This document shows, one piece after another, positions 17,059-25,935 of a stretch of DNA of 64,000 bases. The notes under the pieces are model-generated. The model was not told the DNA's origin and searched no databases. It saw only the letters and a program-made list of their open reading frames with translations. The stretch is from Verrucomicrobiia bacterium (GTDB taxonomy: Bacteria > Verrucomicrobiota > Verrucomicrobiia > Verrucomicrobiales > Akkermansiaceae), in NCBI GenBank assembly GCA_030432565.1, contig JAUIGV010000012.1, positions 116,256 to 180,255 of the forward strand, read 5' to 3'. Position numbers and translations under genes: made by a program. How positions within the stretch are numbered: the first letter of the stretch is position 1; each line of letters begins with the position of its first letter.

Positions 17059-17927
17059 ATACTCGCAATCACGATGAAGGCTACAATCAGGGACACCACC
17101 GCTTCAAGCAAGCCAAGCCCCCAGTTACGGTCCTTCTGTAACTCGGCCGAAAGCGAAACCTTGCCGGAAAAAATCAAGTGCACCACGAGCCGGAAAAGCC
17201 CCAGAACAATAACGTAGCCAAATGCCAGAAAGACCACGGTCGGAATGGCATCATACCGCATTTTGGCATTTCCAAGCAACAATGCGAAAGCGAGGAGCGA
17301 CCCGCCAAAGGCCAGGCCCACGGCCGGATTGTCTTTCTCCAGTTCGCCATGCAAATCAAGCCCGGCAGCTTTGGGATAAACCTTGGAATATAGAAGGAAC
17401 AAGGCCTGCCCGACTACAAAGTAAATTAGAGTCAGCCAAGGCTCGCCGAGATCGACCGGCTCAATCTGCTCGCTGAGAGATGCCCGAATCAGAATCGCCG
17501 TTCCCAGAAAACTGGCCGCCTCAACGACTGCGAGTCCCGCATTGCGATCTTCCAAAATCTCTTTGCGATTCTTGAAGTTGGGGAAGATGACGAAATCATT
17601 TACCAGGAGCGCTCCAACCAGGAGAACAAGCGAACCCGCAGTCCAGATAATCGAGCTCACCAGCTCCTGGCCCCAGGTAAAATCATCCGGCGAGGGAGAC
17701 TGTATCACCGAAGCAATCACCACTCCCAGCGCGGCCATAAACCCGCCGTAAGAAATGGCAAAGGCGGAGTTGTCCTTCTCGGCCAGCTGCTGGGAAAGGC
17801 TCACCTTGCGGAGGACGACGTAAGCCTGGCTGCCAATCCAGAGAAAGACAATCGCCTGAACAAGATAGATCCAGGTGGTCCACTCGGAGAATTCACCGGG
17901 AAACTGGAAATCAAAAAGAGTTTTCAT
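17055..17927 (-). CDS. DUF350 family membrane protein (YjfL-like, duplicated)
   Basis: This 290-residue integral membrane protein contains two tandem DUF350-type modules of about four helices each. Similar blocks recur: QLAEKDNSAFAISYGGFMAALGVVIAS and, later, GELEKDNPAVGLAFGGSLLAFALLL (compare LAEKDN..A..YGG with ELEKDNPAVGLAFGG). The ATG at 17927 is chosen over the upstream in-frame start at 18041 because the extra 38 residues are Pro/Ala-rich and overlap the lipoprotein gene. The E. coli homologue YjfL sits in a stress-linked cluster with a PspA-like protein and a glutathionylspermidine-synthase-like protein. The molecular role is unknown. Confidence 0.88.
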   Translation of the reverse strand: MKTLFDFQFPGEFSEWTTWIYLVQAIVFLWIGSQAYVVLRKVSLSQQLAEKDNSAFAISYGGFMAALGVVIASVIQSPSPDDFTWGQELVSSIIWTAGSLVLLVGALLVNDFVIFPNFKNRKEILEDRNAGLAVVEAASFLGTAILIRASLSEQIEPVDLGEPWLTLIYFVVGQALFLLYSKVYPKAAGLDLHGELEKDNPAVGLAFGGSLLAFALLLGNAKMRYDAIPTVVFLAFGYVIVLGLFRLVVHLIFSGKVSLSAELQKDRNWGLGLLEAVVSLIVAFIVIASI

Positions 17928-17949
17928 AATCGTGGTCGAAGTGATGGGG

Positions 17950-18789
17950 CTATTTGCCCCCGCCAAAGGAACTTCCGGAACGGGAGGAACTGCGGAAACT
18001 TCCGGAGCTGGAAGAACCGCTACGGGAGCCAAACCCTCCACTGCGGATGGCCTTGGAAGGATTACGGGCCTGAAAGGATTTTTGGCTGGCGGTCGGATTC
18101 CGAAGCGGCGCCTTGATCTTGCTCGAGGTCCGCGACTTATTTGGGGAAGCGCCGGATCCTTTGAAGGCCGGGGTTTTCGAGGTGGTTACACTCGCGGTGT
18201 TAATCCTGCCCATTCTGGAGCGGTAACTATCTCGATCAAGCGGAGCGGAACGACTGTAGCTCGGGGGATAGTTTCCATAGCCCCACCCTGAACGGTACGG
18301 TTGGTGGGACGAAAAAAGGTAACTCATCAGGAGGTAGTCGCCGACTCCAAAACCGCGATGGTAATAGTGATTATTACCGTAGATTTGGCTGTTCCCGTGC
18401 GTCTGCGCCCGGTGGCCGCCATTGCCATCTTCGGTAATCTCGATCGTCGCCAGTTCCTGCACATCATCGGGACCAAGCTCGGTCGTGAGCGAAAAACCCC
18501 GCACCTCTCCGGAGGAATATTCGGACACCTTGACATAGTCGATCGTATTGTCCTCGTTCAAGTCGAGGTTACAAATCCGTGGGTCCCCCGAGTTGATTCT
18601 CTTCTCCAGATCTTCGGCATTCTTGACCTCCTTCAGCAAAGCGGTCACCGCCTTGAGGTCCAGGCCATCGGCCGCTTCCGAAGTCACGGTCATATTAACG
18701 TTCTGGTTCACGTCATCTCCGCACGAGACCAGCAACGGGCTCAGCGCTGTCGCGAAGATGAGACTTAAAGTAAGGGGGAGTGATTTCAT
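17950..18789 (-). CDS. Lipoprotein with Gly/Ser/Arg-rich tail (possibly DUF1190/YjfM-like)
   Basis: This 279-residue protein carries a lipoprotein signal with lipobox LLVSC (Cys23). Residues about 30-130 form a compact domain. A Tyr/His/Gly-rich stretch (NNHYYHRGFGVGDYLLMSYL) follows, and then a basic, Ser/Gly-rich low-complexity tail (ending FGGGK). E. coli YjfM and YgiB (DUF1190), the lipoprotein partners of DUF350 proteins, have the same kind of tail, so this may be its functional counterpart. That link rests on composition and gene order. It begins 14 bases after speE. Confidence 0.8.
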   Translation of the reverse strand: MKSLPLTLSLIFATALSPLLVSCGDDVNQNVNMTVTSEAADGLDLKAVTALLKEVKNAEDLEKRINSGDPRICNLDLNEDNTIDYVKVSEYSSGEVRGFSLTTELGPDDVQELATIEITEDGNGGHRAQTHGNSQIYGNNHYYHRGFGVGDYLLMSYLFSSHQPYRSGWGYGNYPPSYSRSAPLDRDSYRSRMGRINTASVTTSKTPAFKGSGASPNKSRTSSKIKAPLRNPTASQKSFQARNPSKAIRSGGFGSRSGSSSSGSFRSSSRSGSSFGGGK

Positions 18790-18803
18790 CGCTTATGAAA
18801 ATT

Positions 18804-20471
18804 TTAGGGGGATTCCTTCCAGGCCCGCAAGTAGTGACGGAAAATGGCCGGATCGTCCAGAGTGGTTATATCCTCTGATGAGGATTTCAAGAAACCAGGG
18901 GCAAAAACAAGGGCCGCTCCGAGGGTTTCAGCATTGAGATAACGGGTCGGAATCTCGAAGCCGGTGAGACGACCCAGCTTTTCAGCCAATTCCTCCGGAG
19001 TCGTTTGATCCGAAGACGCACCCACCCACCAACCCCAGTCACCAAAAGAGGGAATGTTGGCGTGAAGAGGTACGGTTGCAAATCCGGCCGCTTCCATCGT
19101 CCGCCCAATGCAAAGGAAAGCCTCCCGCGCGTGCCATGGCGAGGTCGATTGCTGGATAATCACACCTCCATCCTTCAACAACCCACGCAATTGACCGTAA
19201 AAGGCAAGCCCGTAAAGTTTCGCCAATCCGGGTGAGGAAGGATCCGGAAAGTCGAGAATCACCACGTCGAATCGTCCCTCCGCTTCCGCCACATAGCGCG
19301 AAGCATCCTGATGCACGATCTCCACCTCGGGAAGCTCGACCGAATCCCCGAGAAAACGTTCCGAGCGATCAGGCATCAGCGTCGATTTCGTCTCGCCGGT
19401 TCCGGTCGCCGGAACGATTCGCAACTGAACCCGGGCATCCGAAAACGCCCCCTCATTCATCCGCACCATGTCCTCGTGACTTGCCGACATCTTCGTCATG
19501 AAGGGATCCAGATCCACCAAGGTGACTTCCTTCACCGCCGGATATTTCAGCACTTCCCGCAGGGCCAGGCCGTCACCTCCGCCCAGAATCAAGACTCTTT
19601 CCCGGCTCTTGCTCAGCCCCATCGCCGGATGAGTCAGAAGCTCATGGTAAATGTATTCGTCGTTCTCCGAGAACTGCAAATGCCCGTTGATGTAGCAGCG
19701 CAAATTCCCCTTCTCTGACTTGGTGAGAACGATCCGCTGGTAGGGGGAAGTCGCGGTGTAAACGACCTGATCCCGGTAGAGCGATTGCTCCGCATCCAGC
19801 GCCCATTCCTTGCACTTGGTGAAGCCCACCACACATCCCGCCATAGCCGCTGGAATAAGAATAATCCAGACCCGGCCAAACCGCGCTTGCCGGCGAAAAA
19901 TCACCACGCAAATCAAAGCTCCGCTAAGTGTGATCAAGGCCAAAATCAGCGCTGTTTCGGTAATTGAAAATTTCGGGATCAAAAGAAAGGTCCAAAACAG
20001 TCCGCCCAACAAAGCCCCGGCATAATCCATCCTCAAAACCTTGCCTATGTTTTTCCGCATCGCCGGCATGAAGGATTCGTTGAGCCGCGTGATGAGCGGA
20101 ATCTCAAGACCAATCAAGAGTCCGCACAACGAGATCAGGCCGTAGTGAACCAAGGAAAAATTCAGCGGATAAAACGCGAAGGTTTGAATGAAAAAAAGCG
20201 GCCCGAAGCCACCCAGCAGCGCGAGCACAATCTGCGAACCCGCCAACATATCGACCAGCCAACGATCGGGTAATCGTTGCTGGATCTCCGCACCCAACCC
20301 CATGAAGAACAGCATTACGGCGATGACCAACGCCCACTGTTGCACCGAGTTCCCGAGGAGGTCGGACGACACCTTGCTCAAAGTATATTCATAGGCGATC
20401 CCGCACCCTCCCATCACAAAGATGGCGAGTCCAAGGATCCACCCCTTCAGCGCGTCGCTCCCCTCTTTCAC
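18804..20471 (-). CDS. speE: Membrane-bound polyamine aminopropyltransferase (spermidine synthase family)
   Basis: This 555-residue protein fuses about seven N-terminal transmembrane helices (to about residue 225) to a Rossmann-fold spermidine synthase domain. ILGGGDGLALREVLKY (about residue 290 on) is the SAM-cofactor glycine loop, VTLVDLDP follows, and DVVILDFPDPSSP (about 403-415) is the catalytic gate region. Such membrane-anchored forms transfer an aminopropyl group from decarboxylated SAM to putrescine or a related amine. The start is GTG at 20471. It leads the operon that ends in speD, so both halves of the pathway are co-transcribed. Confidence 0.92.
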   Translation of the reverse strand: MKEGSDALKGWILGLAIFVMGGCGIAYEYTLSKVSSDLLGNSVQQWALVIAVMLFFMGLGAEIQQRLPDRWLVDMLAGSQIVLALLGGFGPLFFIQTFAFYPLNFSLVHYGLISLCGLLIGLEIPLITRLNESFMPAMRKNIGKVLRMDYAGALLGGLFWTFLLIPKFSITETALILALITLSGALICVVIFRRQARFGRVWIILIPAAMAGCVVGFTKCKEWALDAEQSLYRDQVVYTATSPYQRIVLTKSEKGNLRCYINGHLQFSENDEYIYHELLTHPAMGLSKSRERVLILGGGDGLALREVLKYPAVKEVTLVDLDPFMTKMSASHEDMVRMNEGAFSDARVQLRIVPATGTGETKSTLMPDRSERFLGDSVELPEVEIVHQDASRYVAEAEGRFDVVILDFPDPSSPGLAKLYGLAFYGQLRGLLKDGGVIIQQSTSPWHAREAFLCIGRTMEAAGFATVPLHANIPSFGDWGWWVGASSDQTTPEELAEKLGRLTGFEIPTRYLNAETLGAALVFAPGFLKSSSEDITTLDDPAIFRHYLRAWKESP

Positions 20472-20551
20472 GGAGACAGCCTAGCCATGAAATGCCCAAG
20501 CTCAATCCGTTCTCCATGGAATCGAGTGTTAATTATCCAAAAAACTCCCTC

Positions 20552-20573
20552 TTCATCTTCAATTCATCTTCAA
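20552..20573. repeat. 11-bp perfect tandem duplication in the speE / thioredoxin-like gene spacer
   Basis: TTCATCTTCAA occurs twice in direct succession (20552-20562 and 20563-20573). The sequence lies between the divergent speE operon and the TGA-containing gene. It could be part of a promoter or a simple slippage product. Confidence 0.7.
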
Positions 20574-20593
20574 TCTGCAACCATCCCTCCGTG

Positions 20594-21739
20594 ATGAAAA
20601 AACTTCTCCCTCTCATTCTTCCCTCACTCATGGTTTTGAGCAGTTCACTCTATGGACAACGCCAGCCTCCTCCGGGCCCGCCCCCCGGGGGAGGAAGACC
20701 ACCACGCGGCGAGCGCCCGCACCGCCGGATTGAGCAGCAGCCTGGAGCGAACGAACAGGAACAGCGAAGACGACCCCGAGGACAACGGGGAGGTGGCCCG
20801 CGCCCTGAAAATCTCACCGAGTCAGATGCCGAACTCGGAACCGCCGGCATCGCCTGGTATCCGATTTTGGAAGATGGATTGGCCGAAGCCAGGCGCACCA
20901 ACAAGCCCATCCTCTTCATGGCCGTCGCTTCCCAATGCGGCGGCATCCCGGGTGTCTTTTGACCCGGCTACACCGCCACGCAGAACCGTGAGTTCAGCAA
21001 TCCAAAAGTCATTGAAGCCACCCGCGATTTTGTCTGCATCCGCATCGACTCCTATGAGAGCGAAGAGGCTCAAAAAATCGTTCGCGGTTACCTCAACGGT
21101 CGCTTTGAAAACACCGCCTTTTGCCTCCTTTCGCCGGACGGGAACAAGAAGCTCTCGCGGAGCAGCCGCGGGCCCAACCAGGTTCTCGGAGGCGACCTTG
21201 TGACAGCCTTTGGAGAAATCGCCGACGACTACAAAAGGAAAGGCAAAGCCGAAAAAGCAGCAGTCCCTGATTTCCCTAACTTCCGCCTCGGGCTCAATGT
21301 TTCCTCCGCCGACCAGCGGATCATGGTTCTGATCACTGGCACCGAAAAGGAACTTAATGCCGCCCGCAACTCCCTTCCCTCGATAAGCAACGATCCTGAG
21401 ATCATTGGTAAATTTCACTACGACTTTGAAACCGATCCCCATACCTGGACCGGGATTCTCACAGGCGACCGATCAAAATCAGGAATCAAAATCATCGTCC
21501 CGGACACTTACGGGCAGAAAGGAAAGATCGTGAAGTCACTTCCCCTCGACAGCAGCGCGAATGACCTCAAAACAGCCCTCCTGAAAGCGAACAAAACTTT
21601 TGCGGAAACCACCCCGAAAAAAAACTACCAAAGCCACGTTCAACAAGGACGTCGTCAGGGCATCAAGTGGACCATGCCCATGGAATTTGGCGAGGACCGC
21701 GATGGCGACGGCAAGATCGACCACCGCGGAGGACGCTAA
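20594..21739 (+). CDS. Thioredoxin-like secreted protein with in-frame TGA (candidate selenoprotein)
   Basis: One continuous frame runs from ATG 20594 to TAA 21739, broken only by a TGA at 20960-20962 (codon 123); read through, it gives 381 residues. The N-terminus is a signal peptide, then a Pro/Gly/Arg-rich linker, then a thioredoxin-like start (NKPILFMAVASQC). After the TGA the fold continues with FSNPKVIEATRDFVCIRID, typical of Thioredoxin_7 proteins. Counting back from that Phe, the TGA falls at the place of the first Cys of CxxC (TGA-Pro-Gly-Tyr); counting from the N-side, Cys115 does. Selenocysteine is therefore plausible, forming Cys115-x7-Sec123. A weak hairpin follows (20967-20998, loop 20981-20986), at the right distance for a bacterial SECIS. 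A nonsense mutation is the alternative. Confidence 0.7.
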
Positions 21740-21771
21740 GGCACCTGCCCCTCTCAAATCAAAATCAATTC

Positions 21772-21804
21772 AGCGACCGGAACGATAGGTTCCGGTCGCT
21801 TTTC
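21772..21804. terminator. Rho-independent terminator, possibly bidirectional
   Basis: AGCGACCGGAAC (21772-21783) and GTTCCGGTCGCT (21789-21800) form a perfect 12-base stem with a 5-base loop, followed by TTTC. It lies between two convergent genes and serves at least the plus-strand thioredoxin-like gene. Confidence 0.85.
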
Positions 21805-21814
21805 ATTCCCTCGG

Positions 21815-23095
21815 TCACTTGGTGATTTTCTTCGGAAACCGCAGAATTCTAGCAATGATGAGAAAGACCAGGAATGCTGCCAAAAATGCCCACGGCTGCC
21901 ATTCCAGAGTCCAGGTGAGAGCTTCATCATCAGTCTTTCCAAATTTACGTTTCTGGAAGGAAACCGTTCCGGCAAACACCAAACTTGCCGTTCCATAACC
22001 AATATTAAAAAGAAGCCCCTTCACGCTGAGCACGGTCGCCCGCTGGCTCGAATCTGCGAGACCATTCAGATAACGACTCATCAAAAATCCCAGATGAGAC
22101 ATTCCCGCCATCACTCCGATCCCCGGGAGCACCCCCCAGTGAGTCCAGGCCTGACCCAGCAAGTAGAGACAGAGCAGGGACCACCCCGCTGTCATTACAA
22201 AATTAGTGAGAGGCGCATACATGCCCACCAAGTAACGCGAGAGGCGCGGAGTATAGATCCCAAGCAGCGCCGCACCGGCCGCAATAAATCCAAAGGTATA
22301 AGTGGGAATCTCAATCAAACGATAATACTCGCTGTTGATCGTTGCGAAGTTCCGCACCACTCCGTCAATTAGAAGTCCTCCGATTACGATCAAAATCGCC
22401 GCCTTCGTCGTGAAGACCCATTTGGCAGCTCTCCACGTCTGCCCCAGAATCGCCGTAAACCCTGCCGCTTGGTCTCCCTCTTTGACCTCACGGAATTTGA
22501 GTGAAACGATAAAAGCAGCCACTGCCTGCACCAGGCAAAAGACAATGGGAAGACGATGTGCGATCTCCGCATCGAGCCCAACCGCTCCCGCATCATAAAC
22601 CAAGGCACCCACCACCATCGCCACCACCATGGCGCTCGATCGAAGTTTGAAGGTGGTCTCCAGCACTTCATCCCAATCCTCCTCCTTCTCCAGGCTGTCA
22701 AATGCCAGAGCCTCATCCGCACCACTCGCCGCCGCCTCCGCAAGCCCGCTCAACACCCGGTTCACCGCGCAAAACCCAAACAACCAAAGCCCCGCATCCT
22801 TCGGAGCCACAACCAACACCAACATTTCAAGAACCATCAAGCCCGCCGCCGAAATCAAGAGCTTGCGGCGCCCGATTAAATCCGCCAGCGCTCCCGATGG
22901 CACCTCCGCCAAAAAAATCGTCACCGCCCAAATTGCGTTCAAGGTCACGAACTGGGAAAGCGTCAGCCCCAGATCGAGAAATAAGATCGCCAGAATCGGA
23001 TAATAAAACCGGGCATTGAATAGAGTGGTAAACCAGGCATACCAACGGACATTGGCTTGGGCGAATGGACCGGTGGCACGGATCAAGGAGGACAC
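21815..23095 (-). CDS. Major facilitator superfamily transporter
   Basis: This 426-residue protein has about twelve hydrophobic segments. The MFS motif A between helices 2 and 3 is seen as GALADLIGRRKLL. A longer hydrophilic stretch (EKEEDWDEVLETTFKLRS) lies before helix 5. It starts at ATG 23095, divergent from the MauE/DoxX-like gene with a 69-base spacer. Its substrate cannot be told from sequence; it is not part of an operon. Confidence 0.9.
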   Translation of the reverse strand: MSSLIRATGPFAQANVRWYAWFTTLFNARFYYPILAILFLDLGLTLSQFVTLNAIWAVTIFLAEVPSGALADLIGRRKLLISAAGLMVLEMLVLVVAPKDAGLWLFGFCAVNRVLSGLAEAAASGADEALAFDSLEKEEDWDEVLETTFKLRSSAMVVAMVVGALVYDAGAVGLDAEIAHRLPIVFCLVQAVAAFIVSLKFREVKEGDQAAGFTAILGQTWRAAKWVFTTKAAILIVIGGLLIDGVVRNFATINSEYYRLIEIPTYTFGFIAAGAALLGIYTPRLSRYLVGMYAPLTNFVMTAGWSLLCLYLLGQAWTHWGVLPGIGVMAGMSHLGFLMSRYLNGLADSSQRATVLSVKGLLFNIGYGTASLVFAGTVSFQKRKFGKTDDEALTWTLEWQPWAFLAAFLVFLIIARILRFPKKITK

Positions 23096-23164
23096 GCGAT
23101 ACTGTTAGAACCGGATCTCCGATTTGCAACGCTCCACTTTTCCAGCCATGGTATCAACAGAAAC

Positions 23165-23707
23165 ATGACTCCAACCACCGAAACCAAATCCTGTTGCAGC
23201 AGCCAGCCTCCCGAACCCGTAAAAAGGAAGCCGGGTCTGTCCGCATATTCTCCCTTGTTCGTCATCATTCTCACCACCGCCTTGGGCGCTGCCGCCAGAC
23301 AAACCCCCGGAGCAAGCTTGTCTTGGCATGTCTGGATGCACGACTTCATGGGCTTCTTCCTCCTCGTCTTCGCGATGGTGAAACTCTTCAACCTGCCATC
23401 CTTCGCCACCGGCTTTGCAAAATACGATCTCCTCGCGGCCCGCTCCCGCACCTACGCGCTCCTCTATCCTTTCCTCGAGCTTGCCCTAGGCCTAGCGTAT
23501 CTCGCACAATGGCAACCGCAAATCACCTATCTTGCCACCATCATCATCCTCACCTTCGGGTCACTCGGGGTCCTCAACACGATGCGGCAGGGCAAACAAA
23601 TCAACTGCGCCTGCATGGGCCAAATTCTCGACGTCCCGGTCTCAACCGTCACCCTCACCGAGAACCTCAGCATGTCCGCGATGGCTCTGGCCATGCTTCT
23701 CATTTAG
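23165..23707 (+). CDS. MauE/DoxX-like redox-associated membrane protein
   Basis: This 180-residue protein has about four transmembrane helices. The ATG at 23165 gives an N-terminus with a Cys pair (ETKSCCSSQ) before the first helix. The segment WHVWMHDFMGFFLLVFAMVK and the Cys-containing loop QINCACMGQILDVP are characteristic of the MauE/DoxX family, which is associated with periplasmic redox or heavy-metal handling. The CxC in the loop may bind metal or take part in thiol exchange; this is inference. The upstream in-frame extension (from 23057) lacks family features and is rejected. Confidence 0.8.
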   Translation: MTPTTETKSCCSSQPPEPVKRKPGLSAYSPLFVIILTTALGAAARQTPGASLSWHVWMHDFMGFFLLVFAMVKLFNLPSFATGFAKYDLLAARSRTYALLYPFLELALGLAYLAQWQPQITYLATIIILTFGSLGVLNTMRQGKQINCACMGQILDVPVSTVTLTENLSMSAMALAMLLI

Positions 23708-23819
23708 ACCCCCACCCGCATCATTTCTCCAACATCGCTGCGGCCCATCCGATCACTCCCCGGCCTCGCGCTTTTTGGTCGGTCTCTCACTCTCCACTCG
23801 CAGCCCAACCAAATCTCAT

Positions 23820-24287
23820 TTAAGGAGATTTTCGAAAAACATCTTCAAAAAGGAGGTAACCGGTTTCGACAAACCCATGCTTTAGATAGACCTGCCGGGC
23901 AGACTGGTTGTCGGTCTCAACATAGAGCCGGCAACCACAAACTCCTTCGTCGTTTTTAGCGCGACCACGCGCTTCCTCGTAAAGCTCGCGGAAGACTCCC
24001 TGACGACGAAACTCCGGCAAAACATAAACACTCTGGATCCACCAAAAATCGCCGTTTCGCCAGTCGCTCCATTCCTTGGTCACCATCAAGGAACCGGTGA
24101 CCATGCCATCGATCTCCGCGACCAGATAAAACCCGCGCGTGGCATCTTCAAAAATTCCCCTTACCCCGGCCTCAAGAACGGCCACATCCAGTTTTTTCCC
24201 TTCGGTCTCCAGCGCCATCTCCAAATTGAAGCGAACAAGATGGGGCAGGTCTCCCTCTTCGGCCTGACGAATCACAATTGAACTCAT
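23820..24287 (-). CDS. GNAT family N-acetyltransferase
   Basis: This 155-residue protein shows the GNAT core: the N-terminal IRQAEEGDLPHLVRF, the central WWIQSVYVLPEFRRQGVFREL with the acetyl-CoA-binding R-R-x-G-V/G-x motif, and a C-terminal VYLKHGFVETGY. The ATG at 24287 is preferred to a TTG at 24323, because family members start with this block. The acceptor is unknown. Confidence 0.88.
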   Translation of the reverse strand: MSSIVIRQAEEGDLPHLVRFNLEMALETEGKKLDVAVLEAGVRGIFEDATRGFYLVAEIDGMVTGSLMVTKEWSDWRNGDFWWIQSVYVLPEFRRQGVFRELYEEARGRAKNDEGVCGCRLYVETDNQSARQVYLKHGFVETGYLLFEDVFRKSP

Positions 24288-24339
24288 GGCGCGGATTCCC
24301 TCCGAAAAAGTGATGCCGAACAAGCCCTTTTTCGAAAAG

Positions 24340-24645
24340 ATGAAGAAAGTCCAATCAGACCGGGTCTGCGTATTTCCTTCATCGAAATATTGTTTTCTGT
24401 TAGAGCCTTGGATCTCAGTCTCAAGCGCCTTCTTCTGGCCCTACCCGCATCCCCACGAAAAAGACTTCCAACTCTCCGGAACCATCGATGGCGGAGCAAT
24501 TGGCAGCTTCAAGATCACCGACAAAACAAAAGTCATCGCCGACGATAATTTCACCCGGGTCAAAATCACAACCTCCGGCCTCTCGACCGAAATCTTCGAA
24601 CGCAAGGGAAAGAAAATTCAAGCACTCAAGAAATACACCTGGTAG
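24340..24645 (+). CDS. Small hypothetical protein
   Basis: A 101-codon frame starts with ATG at 24340, divergent from the GNAT gene. Its C-terminal 60 residues (for example GSFKITDKTKVIADDNFTRV) have a beta-rich, charged composition like a real protein, but I recognise no family and the N-terminal third is odd. It could be a spurious frame or the remnant of a longer gene. Confidence 0.35.
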   Translation: MKKVQSDRVCVFPSSKYCFLLEPWISVSSAFFWPYPHPHEKDFQLSGTIDGGAIGSFKITDKTKVIADDNFTRVKITTSGLSTEIFERKGKKIQALKKYTW

Positions 24646-24781
24646 GTCCAAAGGGAATGCACTGTGAAAAGCATCGGAGAATTGTTCAAAAATTCAGATG
24701 CTTCCAAAGGAAAACCCTACACTTTCCAGAAAAGCCGCCGCAACCCTGGCTACGACGGCTCCCGGACAGGTGTGGACCGGA

Positions 24782-25927
24782 CTAGACCATGGGCTCGGGA
24801 GTGGAGTCCTTCGGGGTGGCGGCCTTGTGGAAAAGGCGTGAGGCGAAGTCCGAACGAATGAAGGCGAAAAGACTGGCGAGAATGACAACCAGAACAACGA
24901 CGCAGGTGGCCTTGCTGTATTCCCGGCTGTTGAAGACATTGGCCCTGCCAACCTCGGGGAGGGCGGAGGGAGAAAGGGTCATTTCATAGTCTTGCGCGAG
25001 TTCGAGAACTTGCACGAGATGAATGACGGGGATCTTCTTTTGGCTAAAGCGGGACATCACGCCATCGGCTTTCACCACTCCGGCCGGGGTCTTCTTGTTG
25101 AGGCCGGGCTTGAAGAGTTTTTTCCCCACACTACTCCCAACCGAAACAGTTCCGCCACCAACGTTAAGGTATGCCTTAATTGCGCGGCCTTCGGCCTTGC
25201 GGTTGAACTCGTCCATGCGTTGATCAACGCTGGCTTCAAAGGAATCCTTTGTCTCAAGTGAGGGAATGTTATTGCGCTGCATCGCGGCGGCGATGAGTTC
25301 CTTGCCCTCTTGGGTGAGTCCACGCCCGGTATCCTCGTGGCCACCGACGCTCGCGGCAAAACTACGGAAGGAGATGACATCAGCTTCCTCGAGGAGGCGC
25401 TCCATGTCGAGCCAGGTAAGCTCCGGAACGTTTGCTCCCCATTGGGAAGCGGAGGTGCTGGAAATGATCAGAGGCTTGACCTTCATTGTTTCGAGAGCGC
25501 AGCAAACCGCGATATTGAGGGCAGGGAACGATCCCGACATCCCGACCGCAACGCTGTCACCTTCCTTGACTCCGGCCCTTGTCAGCATGTCGATGAGGAC
25601 GGCGGCGAAGTTGGGATTGATTGAGGTTTTTTTTGCTTCGAGGGCTCCGGTAACGCTGGTGATGGGAGACATGGGAAGTCCTATGAGCCCGGAGTTGGTG
25701 GGGTCATCATTGAGATCGATCGGGTGGTCGGTGGCAAGACGGGCCTCACGGATGATGGAGAAGGCTTTGACGACCTTTTCGGTCGCGGCAAGTTTCTGAT
25801 CATAGCCATCCTGCTTCTTCTCCACGCGAACACTTTCGACGAGGACGATACCTCCGAGGGATAGGAGTGAGATGAGAAGAAGTGCGGTTTTGGAGACAGC
25901 GCGTGGGCGCCAGTAGATTTTTGTCAT
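24782..25927 (-). CDS. pgsW: Poly-gamma-glutamate system protein PgsW
   Basis: This 381-residue protein has an N-terminal membrane anchor (about residues 12-30), a large extracytoplasmic domain with VGMSGSFPALNIAVCCAL, ISSTSASQWGAN and GGGTVSVGSSVGKKLF, and a C-terminal helix (about 338-360). This matches the PgsW family, found with pgsB and pgsC in bacteria that lack the usual gene order. Its biochemical role is not established. It follows pgsC by 8 bases. Confidence 0.85.
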   Translation of the reverse strand: MTKIYWRPRAVSKTALLLISLLSLGGIVLVESVRVEKKQDGYDQKLAATEKVVKAFSIIREARLATDHPIDLNDDPTNSGLIGLPMSPITSVTGALEAKKTSINPNFAAVLIDMLTRAGVKEGDSVAVGMSGSFPALNIAVCCALETMKVKPLIISSTSASQWGANVPELTWLDMERLLEEADVISFRSFAASVGGHEDTGRGLTQEGKELIAAAMQRNNIPSLETKDSFEASVDQRMDEFNRKAEGRAIKAYLNVGGGTVSVGSSVGKKLFKPGLNKKTPAGVVKADGVMSRFSQKKIPVIHLVQVLELAQDYEMTLSPSALPEVGRANVFNSREYSKATCVVVLVVILASLFAFIRSDFASRLFHKAATPKDSTPEPMV

Positions 25928-25935
25928 TGGAGTGG

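Noticed and set aside
18804..20471. Reading speE as a plain MFS transporter because of its N-terminal helices
   Set aside because: The GGGDG and DFPDP blocks show a methyltransferase-like spermidine synthase domain.
20492..20593. Upstream extension of the thioredoxin-like gene
   Set aside because: The ATG at 20594 gives a normal signal peptide; the extension has none.
24664..24861. A 65-codon plus-strand frame after the small hypothetical gene
   Set aside because: Its second half lies over the pgsW 3' end in antisense and it shows no protein-like features.
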